NCBI RefSeq assembly: GCF_036985595.1
Contig: NZ_BTPU01000037.1
Span: 19,341-83,340, forward strand
Reading direction: 5' to 3'
From: Vallitalea maricola
GTDB lineage: Bacteria; Bacillota; Clostridia; Lachnospirales; Vallitaleaceae
DNA length: 64,000 nucleotides
The position numbers and the translations under genes were made by a program. Of this stretch, positions 26,160-34,995 are shown piece by piece. Position 1 is the stretch's first letter. Every line of letters begins with the position of its first letter. A model generated the notes under the pieces. The model was not told the origin of the DNA and did not search any database. It saw only the letters and a program-made list of their open reading frames with translations.

Positions 26160-27221
26160 TCACTTCCTATAATTATTATAAAAACTTTCTACCGTTCTTT
26201 TAAAACCTTCATCTATACTTATTTTAGGAATCCATCCTAATTTATTAATTTTATTACTATCTAGTACTGTTAGACCTAGATTATTACTTTTATTAGTAGC
26301 TTGATTCATATCTTTACTAATTATTTTCAGCTTTTTTTCCTTAAATATTTTATTGACTAAAATATCTGCTAATTCATTAATTGATACATAACAGTTATTA
26401 TTTACAACATTGTATGCTTCACCAGAATTACCTTTAAATAAAACTAGGTTAAAAGCAACAATCGCATCAGAAATATAACAAAATGGTCTTTTAGCTTTTC
26501 CGTTACTTCTAATAATTAAATTCTCGTCATTTATTATATTTCTTACAAAATCTGAGAACACTCGACCATCGTATAAATTTATTCCTGGCCCATAAGTGTG
26601 ACCTATTCTAACTATTTTTGTTGGTATACCAAATTGTTTATAAAAACAATAGCACATATTTTCTCCCATCTTTTTTCCTTCAGCATAACAACTGTTAGTA
26701 TTTAATGGATTTAATGAATAATATTGATTTTCTTTTACTGGTTCAGTAGCACAACTAATATCTCCATAAACAGCTCCACTACTAAAAAACAAAAAACTTT
26801 TAATTTTTTTTCTTTTTGCAAAGTTCAACAAATTAAATGTTCCTATAGTATTAGCACTTAATGTTCCAACCGGATCAATTTTAAAACTTTTCGTATTAGC
26901 TTGACTAGCAGCATGAATAATATAATCAATTTTATCATCTATATAAATATCATCTTCAACATTTTGTATAATAATTTCAAAGTATTTTTTATCAATATAT
27001 TTACTAAATTTCTTTTTTAAATCTATTTCATTCCTTGATAATGCAAATATTTTACAGTAATCTTCATCCAAAATATTATTATTTATGTACATTAATAATT
27101 CAACCATATATCTTCCTAAAAGCCCATTTGCTCCTGTTATTAAAAATGTATTTCCTTTGAACATTTCAACATCTATATATTTTATAATATATTCCATATC
27201 TTCTAATATAATATCATTCAT
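26160..27221 (-). CDS. NAD-dependent epimerase/dehydratase
   Basis: 353-residue extended short-chain dehydrogenase. The NAD motif G30-x-x-G33-x-x-G36 is in FLITGANGLLGRY, and the catalytic tyrosine and lysine are in CYAEGKKMGE near residue 177. The substrate is a nucleotide sugar, but whether it epimerises, dehydrates or reduces is not visible. In the known CDP-3,6-dideoxyhexose pathways a reductase of this family finishes the sugar, which makes that role plausible here. Confidence 0.88.
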   Translation of the reverse strand: MNDIILEDMEYIIKYIDVEMFKGNTFLITGANGLLGRYMVELLMYINNNILDEDYCKIFALSRNEIDLKKKFSKYIDKKYFEIIIQNVEDDIYIDDKIDYIIHAASQANTKSFKIDPVGTLSANTIGTFNLLNFAKRKKIKSFLFFSSGAVYGDISCATEPVKENQYYSLNPLNTNSCYAEGKKMGENMCYCFYKQFGIPTKIVRIGHTYGPGINLYDGRVFSDFVRNIINDENLIIRSNGKAKRPFCYISDAIVAFNLVLFKGNSGEAYNVVNNNCYVSINELADILVNKIFKEKKLKIISKDMNQATNKSNNLGLTVLDSNKINKLGWIPKISIDEGFKRTVESFYNNYRK

Positions 27222-27235
27222 AATATACTCTCCAA

Positions 27236-28432
27236 TTATATAATATTACATAAGTTTTTTAATGCCCTATTCTCAGGTATAGCGTATAAAACAGTGTCCC
27301 AACAGTCTCCAGTATATTGCCTTAAATAAAAGCTATATTGGTTATTCATAGAATAAATTAATAAAGGTATTTCCCATAAGTCACTTTGATTATGATATAC
27401 ACTAATTGCTAATATAGGTTTAAAATTTTTAATAACTTTCTTAGCACCTAATAGAGCTTTAAATTCAAATCCTTCGATATCCATCTTAATTATTGTAGGT
27501 GGATCGTATTTCTTTGTCTTAACAAAATCATTTATTGTTATACTTTTTACTTTACAGTTACCTTCTTTCACTATTAATGAACTTTCATCATTATTGGATT
27601 GGAATAATAAAGCACCATCCTTATCTCCAACTGCACATTCAAAAACATTTACTCTTTTCTTAAATTCATCATCTTTTGTACTAACAAATCTAATAATCTT
27701 TTTATAATTATTTGGATCTGGCTCAAATGCTATTATCTTTGTAAAACGATTTTTGCTTTCTTTAATAATCTGTTTAATGGTATCCCCATCATAAGCTCCA
27801 CAATCATATATAATATCATCGTCTTTTAATTTGTATATATCATGCTCAAAATACTGAGGATAGTCAACTTTTATAAATTCATCCCAGTTATTATGGTAGA
27901 GTCTCCATTTTATTTGATTATAGTATTCTTTTTGAGATTTTATGTCTTTAAGTAAATCAAATGCTTTTAAAATTTTATCTTTTTCATCAATAATTTTGCT
28001 AGGTATATCTAAACAATAATGAGGTAAAAATACACTTGGATATTGATTATATAATTTTGTTATGTCAACGACATTTTTAAAACCTAAGTTATTCAAATTA
28101 TTTATAATAGTTTTAACACGTGCTTTCTCACCATAAGAAGCGCTCCATATAGATATGACTACTAGAACATCATTACCATATGATTCTATTAATTGATTTA
28201 TACTTAATACCTCAATACCTTTCTTAAATAATCTACTTTGGCTTGGGCTACTATCTCCAATAGCTAATGGCTTAATACCCAAAGTAGTTAATCCTTCCAA
28301 TGTTTTTTCGCCTAATAAGCCAGCACCATATAAAATAAATGGTTCTTTATCAAACTCATATTTTTTTAAATTACAAGTTTTAGTTAAAAGCGTAAGTAAT
28401 TTATGGGAGTAGATCTTTTCGCTACTTTTCAT
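27236..28432 (-). CDS. FkbM-family methyltransferase with N-terminal Rossmann domain
   Basis: 398 residues. Residues 30-115 form a nucleotide-binding-like Rossmann domain (FILYGAGLLGEKTLEGLTTL, later VLVVISIWSAS). The FkbM methyltransferase begins near residue 205 (DIIYDCGAYDGDTIKQI, then IAFEPDPNNYKKI, then IIKMDIEGFEFKALLGAKK). It is the second FkbM gene in the cluster and has a different architecture from the first, so two methyl marks on the glycan are possible. SD and ATG are separated from the HAD gene by 26 bases. Confidence 0.88.
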   Translation of the reverse strand: MKSSEKIYSHKLLTLLTKTCNLKKYEFDKEPFILYGAGLLGEKTLEGLTTLGIKPLAIGDSSPSQSRLFKKGIEVLSINQLIESYGNDVLVVISIWSASYGEKARVKTIINNLNNLGFKNVVDITKLYNQYPSVFLPHYCLDIPSKIIDEKDKILKAFDLLKDIKSQKEYYNQIKWRLYHNNWDEFIKVDYPQYFEHDIYKLKDDDIIYDCGAYDGDTIKQIIKESKNRFTKIIAFEPDPNNYKKIIRFVSTKDDEFKKRVNVFECAVGDKDGALLFQSNNDESSLIVKEGNCKVKSITINDFVKTKKYDPPTIIKMDIEGFEFKALLGAKKVIKNFKPILAISVYHNQSDLWEIPLLIYSMNNQYSFYLRQYTGDCWDTVLYAIPENRALKNLCNII

Positions 28433-28458
28433 ATAAAAATTTATACTCCTTTCAATGT

Positions 28459-29115
28459 TTAATTAGATATTCGTATATAATTAAGTATATCTTTAAGACA
28501 ATTAATTGTTAAACAAGCTCCCTCTTCTACCAAATCTTTATTCTTCCCATATCCATAATTAACACCTATACATTTAATATCGTTATATTTTGCTGCAATA
28601 ACATCTTCACATCTATCTCCTACCATTATAGTCTCTTCTTGAATTAAATCATGTTTATTAATCAATCTTTCTATCCTATTTGCTTTATTGATATCTTTAC
28701 CATTAATTACTATCCCAGATATATCTTTAAAATAATTTTTTATCTGTAATTTTTCTGTTATATCTATGACAAATATATGTGGTTTTGAAGTAACTATATA
28801 TAAATTAATATCTTTCTTAAAAAGATTTATAAGTGTTTCACTAACCCCTGGATACAATTCTAATTCTTTTAAACCATCATTTGAATATCTTTCTCTAAAA
28901 TAATTAGTACAATTTATTATTAATTCTTCATCATTTGTTTTTAACAATATCTTTAGCATTTTAGTAAGTGGTGGTCCTATTATTCCTTTAATTTCTTGAT
29001 CAGTAACCCTAGGAATATTTAATTTATCAAATGCATAATGCATTGATTTTATTATTCCTTCACTGGTATCTACTAATGTACCATCAAAGTCAAAAATTAT
29101 ATTATTAATCATCAT
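28459..29115 (-). CDS. HAD-superfamily phosphatase
   Basis: 218 residues, HAD subfamily I with a phosphoglycolate phosphatase-like cap. Motif I FDFDGTLVDT has D9 as nucleophile and D11 as acid. Motif II is YIVTSKP and motif IV is MVGDRCEDVIAAKYN. In this place it could remove the phosphate from a sugar-phosphate intermediate made by the neighbouring NeuB-type synthase, as sialate-9-phosphatases do elsewhere; this is inference. Housekeeping phosphoglycolate use is the alternative. Confidence 0.85.
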   Translation of the reverse strand: MMINNIIFDFDGTLVDTSEGIIKSMHYAFDKLNIPRVTDQEIKGIIGPPLTKMLKILLKTNDEELIINCTNYFRERYSNDGLKELELYPGVSETLINLFKKDINLYIVTSKPHIFVIDITEKLQIKNYFKDISGIVINGKDINKANRIERLINKHDLIQEETIMVGDRCEDVIAAKYNDIKCIGVNYGYGKNKDLVEEGACLTINCLKDILNYIRISN

Positions 29116-29123
29116 ATTAGCTC

Positions 29124-30911
29124 CTAATTATACAACATATTATTTTTAAATTCTTCTTCTTCTAAAAATGGCCATAAATCTTCCATAGGCTTTGTAACCA
29201 TAGAACCATTTGGTAATTTAACTGATTTTACTCTTGGCATTGTCTGTTGTAAAGGATTTATCATTAAATCACATATAACTGGTCCATCAATATTTAATAC
29301 TTCAGCAACTTTTTCTTTTAGCTCTGAATTGTCATTAATTCTTATATTTCTTATATTATAAGCATCGGCTACTTTACATATATCTGGTAATGAGACCTCA
29401 CTATTTTTCTCACTTCCAACATAAAAGCTATCAAAATAATTTCTTTGCATATTTGTAATAGCAGCATAACCATCATTATTGAAAATAAATATTTTTAATG
29501 GCAAATTATGCCTTCGTAGAGTTTCTATCTCTTGAATATTAAATTGGAAACCTCCATCACCATTAATACAAATAGTCCTTTTTTTATTACTAGCTATACA
29601 TGCCGCTATACTAGCCGGAAGTCCAAATCCCATTGCACCAAATCCTTCATTATTGAATAATCTTTGTCCTTTTTTTATTTTAAAAGCTTGCATTGTTATT
29701 TCACTACAACTTCCTGAACTACCTGGAACAATTATATCTTTTTCATTTAGTAATGTACTTAACACTTCTATAAAACAGTAAGGATTAACATATTCTTTTT
29801 GATTCCAATATTGATCTAGTATAACTGGATATTTATGTTTTATTAAATTACAATATTTTAGCCATTCTTTTCTATCTACATCCTTAATCTTACTTACATT
29901 TGACAATAATTCTTTAATAAATATCTTAGCATCACTTACTAGTTTTATCTCTAGCTGCATGTTCATTTTATTTATTTCATTACTATCTATATCAATCATA
30001 ACTTTTTTTGCAGCTTTAGCAAAATTTTTATGATTATAAGCTGTTTGCCCAAGATCTAATCTAGCCCCTATGACTACCAATAAATCACAATTCTGTTGAA
30101 TAAAATTTGCTGCTCTTTGCCCAATAGCACCAGGTCTCCCATAATAATTAGTATCATTTTCATCAAAAAAATCAATTGCCTTCCATGTTGTTAATACAGG
30201 TATATTTAATAAATTAACTAATTTTAAAAACTCCTGTTCTGCATTAGCTAATCTTATTCCGTTACCTGCCAAAATACATGGTCTCTTAGAATCGTTTAAT
30301 AAAGTTACTAGTTTATCTAATTTATTAGATGTGAGTTTATCATCGTGTATTTTGGCTTGAGGTTTATATTCTATTAAAGTACTTTCATCAATCATACTGG
30401 CTTGTATATCTAATGGTATATCAATCCAAACTGGACCAGGTCTACCTTCCTTAGCAAGATAAATAGCTTTTTCTAAATGATATTTAATCATCTTGGGATC
30501 TTCAACAGTAACCGCATATTTTGTAATAGGATTTACAATAGAAGTAATATTAATCTCTTGAAATCCCATTTGTCTAACACCATATTTTTTACCTAAGTCT
30601 TGTCTCTTAACTTGCCCTGATATAATAATACATGGTGTAGAGTCTACATAGGCTGCAGCTATACCTGTAATCGCATTAGTACTTCCTGGACCCGTAGTTA
30701 CTAATCCTACTCCAATATGATTAGTGTATTGCCCATAAGCTTCTACTGCAATAGAAACTGCTTGTTCATTTAGATTGCATATATAATCTATTTTGTTAGA
30801 TCTACCAATAGAATCTACTAAATGCATACATCCACCACCTGATATCATAAATAGGTGTTTAACTCCTAATTCTTCTAAAAATCTTACAACATACTCTGAT
30901 AATTTTATCAT
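29124..30911 (-). CDS. Thiamine diphosphate-dependent acetolactate synthase-like enzyme
   Basis: 595 residues with the three-domain layout of acetolactate synthase. The cofactor-activating glutamate is near residue 49 (NEQAVSIAVEAYG). The ThDP/metal motif GDGGFQFNIQEIETL begins near residue 449 and its closing NND is near residue 478. In established biochemistry the homologous YerE adds an acetyl group from pyruvate to C3 of the CDP-3,6-dideoxy-4-ketohexose that RfbF-RfbG-RfbH make. All three of those genes are in this cluster, so a branched-chain sugar enzyme is more likely than valine synthesis. No small regulatory subunit gene accompanies it. Confidence 0.85.
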   Translation of the reverse strand: MIKLSEYVVRFLEELGVKHLFMISGGGCMHLVDSIGRSNKIDYICNLNEQAVSIAVEAYGQYTNHIGVGLVTTGPGSTNAITGIAAAYVDSTPCIIISGQVKRQDLGKKYGVRQMGFQEINITSIVNPITKYAVTVEDPKMIKYHLEKAIYLAKEGRPGPVWIDIPLDIQASMIDESTLIEYKPQAKIHDDKLTSNKLDKLVTLLNDSKRPCILAGNGIRLANAEQEFLKLVNLLNIPVLTTWKAIDFFDENDTNYYGRPGAIGQRAANFIQQNCDLLVVIGARLDLGQTAYNHKNFAKAAKKVMIDIDSNEINKMNMQLEIKLVSDAKIFIKELLSNVSKIKDVDRKEWLKYCNLIKHKYPVILDQYWNQKEYVNPYCFIEVLSTLLNEKDIIVPGSSGSCSEITMQAFKIKKGQRLFNNEGFGAMGFGLPASIAACIASNKKRTICINGDGGFQFNIQEIETLRRHNLPLKIFIFNNDGYAAITNMQRNYFDSFYVGSEKNSEVSLPDICKVADAYNIRNIRINDNSELKEKVAEVLNIDGPVICDLMINPLQQTMPRVKSVKLPNGSMVTKPMEDLWPFLEEEEFKNNMLYN

Positions 30912-30923
30912 AATAATACTCCT

Positions 30924-32438
30924 TTATATAAGCATTTCTTTAGTTATGTATACAGTAGTTTTTCTAGGATTAACAAAACCATTTGATGTATAATATGAAT
31001 CATTAATAAAATGTGTTGTAGAAATTTCTTCAAAGACACACCCATTTGGGGAGCTAAAACTATGTTTAACACCACGTTCAATTACAATAGATTGTCCTGG
31101 CATTATTACATATTCTTTATTATTGAGATTGCAAATTAATTCACCATATAGAACATTAAATGTTTCTTCTTTCATTTTATGATAATGTTCCGGATGCTCT
31201 TGGTTAGGTAATGATACTAATACTTTCTTACAATATTCTCTATTAATGCAATTGATGATTGCTACACCTACTCTTTCAAATTGATCAACTCCATAATGAT
31301 GTGATATCTCACATGTACTATTTAGAGGAATAATTACTCCACTTTTTTTTAAAATTTTAATTATCTTATTGACATTTTCTATGATTATGTTCTGTTTATT
31401 TATTTTTATTACATCGTTTATCATGATAGGTTTATCATTATCTATAAAATCCGTTGTGACTTGAAATTCATTATATTTAGAAAAATCATCCGCCAATACT
31501 TGCTTATCAATACTTGGAAACGCAAAATATACATCTTGTGCGTCTATCTTTTCACCTTTTACATATTTTCTTTTAACAAACGCACCTCGTTTAAGTGATA
31601 ATAGTGAATCTTTTTCTTTCTGCCTAAAAGTATATCTTTTTCCCTGAATCCCACACATTTTATAAGCTTTTAACGCGCTCTCCAACCATTCTCTTACTTG
31701 GTCAGGAGTAGCTGAATATTTGTTTAACTTTAATTCACCACATTCAATACCTACATGTTTTTCAAAAATTTCCGCTCCTTTTCCTATTGCAACCTTAATC
31801 GGATCAATATCTGTTGGATCCTCATGAGTAGAAAATCCTATAACATTATCTTTAAATTTATATTTAAGCAAATCAATCTGATTTAATTGTAAATTATCAC
31901 TTTTTGTTGGATATTCTGCAACACAATGCATTAAAGCAATTTCAATATTTCTATGTTTAAAGAATTGAACAACTCTTTCAATATCCTTTATATCAACACC
32001 AGCAGTTGAAGCAATCACAGGTTTATTGGCATTTGCTATTCGTTCTAATAAAGGCCAATCTTTGAAAGAGCAACTTGCTATTTTAATAATTTTATATTTA
32101 TGTTGTTTTATTAATTCAACTGATTCTTCGTCAAAAGGTGTACATATAGTATAAAATCCTTGTTGTTCTACTTCATCTAATAATAATTTAAATTGTTCTT
32201 TATTTAATCTAGTATCCTTAAATCTTTTTACGTTTTTTAAATCTTCTCTATTAGAATATGAAGAATGAATAAAGGTATCTAAATTTCTATATTGAAATTT
32301 AAAACCAAAATTAAAATATTGTTCATATTTATTGCAAACTTGTTTTACACTTTTAATAATTTTTAATCCATGGGTTACATCACCTTGATGATTGTTCGCA
32401 ATCTCAAAAATAAACAATGGTTTATTAAAAATATTCAT
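30924..32438 (-). CDS. NeuB-type synthase fused to a cupin domain
   Basis: 504 residues. The first 330 match N-acetylneuraminate/legionaminate synthases (IFEIANNHQGDVTHGLKIIK, IKIASCSFKDWPLLERI, GFSTHEDPTDIDPIKVAIGK), which condense phosphoenolpyruvate with an amino sugar. A short SAF-like stretch follows (RKYVKGEKIDAQDVYFAFP). The last 130 residues form a cupin with EHPEHYHKMKEETF near residue 415, resembling sugar-isomerase cupins. No NeuA-type CMP transferase or NeuC-type epimerase is present in the window, so the product may not be a standard nonulosonate, or the CMP transferase is elsewhere. Confidence 0.88.
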   Translation of the reverse strand: MNIFNKPLFIFEIANNHQGDVTHGLKIIKSVKQVCNKYEQYFNFGFKFQYRNLDTFIHSSYSNREDLKNVKRFKDTRLNKEQFKLLLDEVEQQGFYTICTPFDEESVELIKQHKYKIIKIASCSFKDWPLLERIANANKPVIASTAGVDIKDIERVVQFFKHRNIEIALMHCVAEYPTKSDNLQLNQIDLLKYKFKDNVIGFSTHEDPTDIDPIKVAIGKGAEIFEKHVGIECGELKLNKYSATPDQVREWLESALKAYKMCGIQGKRYTFRQKEKDSLLSLKRGAFVKRKYVKGEKIDAQDVYFAFPSIDKQVLADDFSKYNEFQVTTDFIDNDKPIMINDVIKINKQNIIIENVNKIIKILKKSGVIIPLNSTCEISHHYGVDQFERVGVAIINCINREYCKKVLVSLPNQEHPEHYHKMKEETFNVLYGELICNLNNKEYVIMPGQSIVIERGVKHSFSSPNGCVFEEISTTHFINDSYYTSNGFVNPRKTTVYITKEMLI

Positions 32439-32487
32439 ATATATATCCTCCTAAATGAACTTAAATGTATCTATCTAATTATATTTA

Positions 32488-33267
32488 CTAACTCCAAATC
32501 TTCCATTTTGCACTATTCTCTCTCCATGATTTCTCTAATAAACCTTTATCCCTCTGAGTATCCATGCATTGCCAAAAGCCATAATGCTTATAAGCATTAA
32601 GTTTTCCTTCTTTTGCTAAATCCTCTAATGGGCTTCTTTCAAAAATGGTTTCGTCTCCTTCTATAAAATCAAACACTTCTGGTTCTACAACCATAAATCC
32701 GCCGTTAATCCATCCACCATCTTCCTTAGATTTTTCCACAAATTTATTTATACCATTTGTTGTATCATCAATATCAAGTACACCAAATCTTCCCCCAGGT
32801 TGTATAGCTGTCATTGTAAGATATCCATTTGATTTATCATGGTATTTTTCAAGCTCGTTAATATTTATATCGGAAACTCCATCCCCATAGGTAAGCATAA
32901 ATCGATCATTTCCAACATATTTTTTAATTCTTTTTATTCTACCACCTGTCATGGTATGAAGTCCAGTATCAACCAACGTAACTTTCCATGGTTCTGATAC
33001 ATTATTATGTATAGTCATCTTATTTTCATTTTTGAAATCAAATGTTATATCCGATGTATGTAGATAATAATCTGCGAAAAACTCTTTAATTAAATATCCT
33101 TTGTAGCCTAAACAAATAATAAAATCATTGTACCCATAATGACTATAAATCTTCATAATGTGCCAAAGAATTGGTCTCTCTCCTATCTCAATCATTGGTT
33201 TAGGTTTCAAGTGACTTTCTTCGCTTATTCTCGTTCCAAAACCACCTGCTAATATTACTGTTTTCAT
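32488..33267 (-). CDS. rfbF: Glucose-1-phosphate cytidylyltransferase
   Basis: 259-residue nucleotidyltransferase that makes CDP-glucose from CTP and glucose-1-phosphate. It has LAGGFGTRISEESHLKPKPM at the start and conserved blocks GDGVSDINI, GRFGVLDID and GGFMVVEPEVFDFIEGDETIF. AAGGAGGAATATC precedes the ATG. It begins the CDP-sugar set, which continues with rfbG and rfbH. The CDP specificity is inferred from similarity to RfbF, not from a single residue. Confidence 0.95.
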   Translation of the reverse strand: MKTVILAGGFGTRISEESHLKPKPMIEIGERPILWHIMKIYSHYGYNDFIICLGYKGYLIKEFFADYYLHTSDITFDFKNENKMTIHNNVSEPWKVTLVDTGLHTMTGGRIKRIKKYVGNDRFMLTYGDGVSDININELEKYHDKSNGYLTMTAIQPGGRFGVLDIDDTTNGINKFVEKSKEDGGWINGGFMVVEPEVFDFIEGDETIFERSPLEDLAKEGKLNAYKHYGFWQCMDTQRDKGLLEKSWRENSAKWKIWS

Positions 33268-33332
33268 GATATTCCTCCTTATGCCGGTTCCATTGATTTC
33301 ACGAAGTATTGTCTATTATATATTGATAACTT

Positions 33333-34883
33333 TCAGTTATTTTCTATACTATTTAAAATATCATTAATTTTATCTATACTCATTTCATCATATGTACTAT
33401 TCAATGATTTTTTATAATACGCTATTGCTAATTCATTCTGCTTATTATATTGGTACAAATACCCTAAATTATATAATAAATCAAAATAATTTTCATCTTT
33501 GGAAAGTCCTTCTTTTAATATTCTCTCTGCATCTTCTATTTTCCCTTCCATCATAGCTATAACACCTTTAATGGAATAGACATCTATATCATCATTAACT
33601 ATCTTTTCATATTCTAAAATTAATTCTTTAGCCACTTCTAATTTACCATCTTCTACTAAAGTAGTTATATTATTTTTTACATTATCTTTATTTTTTAAAA
33701 ACTCACTACACAAATATAAACCATCTGTATTTTTGTTATTAATAATCTGCTCCAATTTCTCTATCTCGTAATCTCTCTTTTCTTCTTTTAACAATACAAT
33801 TAATTCTTCTATCCCAACATTATGTATATTTCTATTATCTAAAACAGCCTCTTTCAGCTTATCAATTGATTCATTTTTTTTATTTTGGAGCAATAGTACT
33901 TTACTCCATTGAATCTTAGGAAGAAAGCTACCTGTACCATATCTTGATACACCTTTTTCATATTCGCCAATGTTAATTGCTTTATTAAAATATTCGATTG
34001 CTAAATCATATTTATCTATACCGGAATAGGCTATACCACAGTAATAATATATATCAGGTATTTTACCTATATATATATCTTTAGATACTTCATTCACAAG
34101 ATCTATAATCTGGTTATAATTTTTAAGTGCCATCATACACTTTATTAATTCTAATACCAAGTTATCATGAAAACTATACCTTTTCTTATTAGTTAACTCA
34201 TTACTCTTTAGAAAATCATCAATAGCTGTATCAAAATTCCCACTTATCATCTCCATAACCCCTTTGTTATACCAATGAAAAGGATTATTAGGTTCTATCT
34301 TTATTTGTTTTTTTATAATATCCATATTTCTTTTTTCTTTATCTTTTTTATTATAAACTGATTTATAATAACCATAATGGTATATCTTACATATATTACC
34401 ATCTATAACTTTACCGACATAATTCTTATTATCAATATGTAACTGTTCATGTATAGCTCCAGAATAATGCGGTTTATCATTTTTAAACAATCTAACCATA
34501 ACAGACGTTACTTCTATATTATCATTATTCATTAGATTATATATAGGAATTATAAATGCTTGCTCATTGGTATTATTTATTATACTTTCTAATTTAATTC
34601 TGTCAGCAAATAGTCTCTCATCAGCATCTAATATAATAATCCAATCACCTGAAGCATATTTCATAGATAAATTTCTAGCTTTACTAAAGTCATTTTCCCA
34701 CTTATGGTGTATCATCTTAATACATGAATTATCATTGGAATATTTATCTAATAACTCAACTGTTTTATCAGTAGAACCTGTATCAACCACTACAACTTCA
34801 TCAACAACCTTCATAGCACAATCTAAACAATTAATTATATTTTCTTCTTCATTTTTAACTATCATACAAAGACTTATTTTCAC
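33333..34883 (-). CDS. GT2-family glycosyltransferase with TPR repeats
   Basis: 516 residues. The N-terminal GT-A domain starts KISLCMIVKNEEENIINCL and has the metal-binding DADE motif in WIIILDADERLF near residue 86. The C-terminal half carries TPR-like helical pairs (PFHWYNKGVMEMISGNFDTA, FDLLYNLGYLYQYNKQNELA). GT2-TPR proteins encoded next to flagellin genes are frequent candidates for attaching the first sugar to flagellin. This is the first gene after the two flagellin genes, only about 110 bases from the second, which supports that role by position. Confidence 0.85.
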   Translation of the reverse strand: MKISLCMIVKNEEENIINCLDCAMKVVDEVVVVDTGSTDKTVELLDKYSNDNSCIKMIHHKWENDFSKARNLSMKYASGDWIIILDADERLFADRIKLESIINNTNEQAFIIPIYNLMNNDNIEVTSVMVRLFKNDKPHYSGAIHEQLHIDNKNYVGKVIDGNICKIYHYGYYKSVYNKKDKEKRNMDIIKKQIKIEPNNPFHWYNKGVMEMISGNFDTAIDDFLKSNELTNKKRYSFHDNLVLELIKCMMALKNYNQIIDLVNEVSKDIYIGKIPDIYYYCGIAYSGIDKYDLAIEYFNKAINIGEYEKGVSRYGTGSFLPKIQWSKVLLLQNKKNESIDKLKEAVLDNRNIHNVGIEELIVLLKEEKRDYEIEKLEQIINNKNTDGLYLCSEFLKNKDNVKNNITTLVEDGKLEVAKELILEYEKIVNDDIDVYSIKGVIAMMEGKIEDAERILKEGLSKDENYFDLLYNLGYLYQYNKQNELAIAYYKKSLNSTYDEMSIDKINDILNSIENN

Positions 34884-34927
34884 TACAATTAGCCTCCTCT
34901 AAATATAAACCTTTTATAGTAATTATT

Positions 34928-34972
34928 ACCTATTAAAATAGCCAGTGGAATTATCCCCTGACTACTTTAATA
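34928..34972 (-). terminator. Terminator after the flagellin genes
   Basis: On the transcribed strand TAGTCAG pairs with CTGGCTA (one G-U) around a 12-base loop, followed by TTTTAATAGG. It lies 24 bases beyond the second flagellin stop. Partial readthrough could feed the glycosylation genes. Confidence 0.65.
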
Positions 34973-34995
34973 ATAAAAATTTCAGTACTATTGTA

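Noticed and set aside
18711..34883. Glycan cluster as an integrated mobile element
   Set aside because: No integrase, transposase or attachment repeats are visible at its edges.
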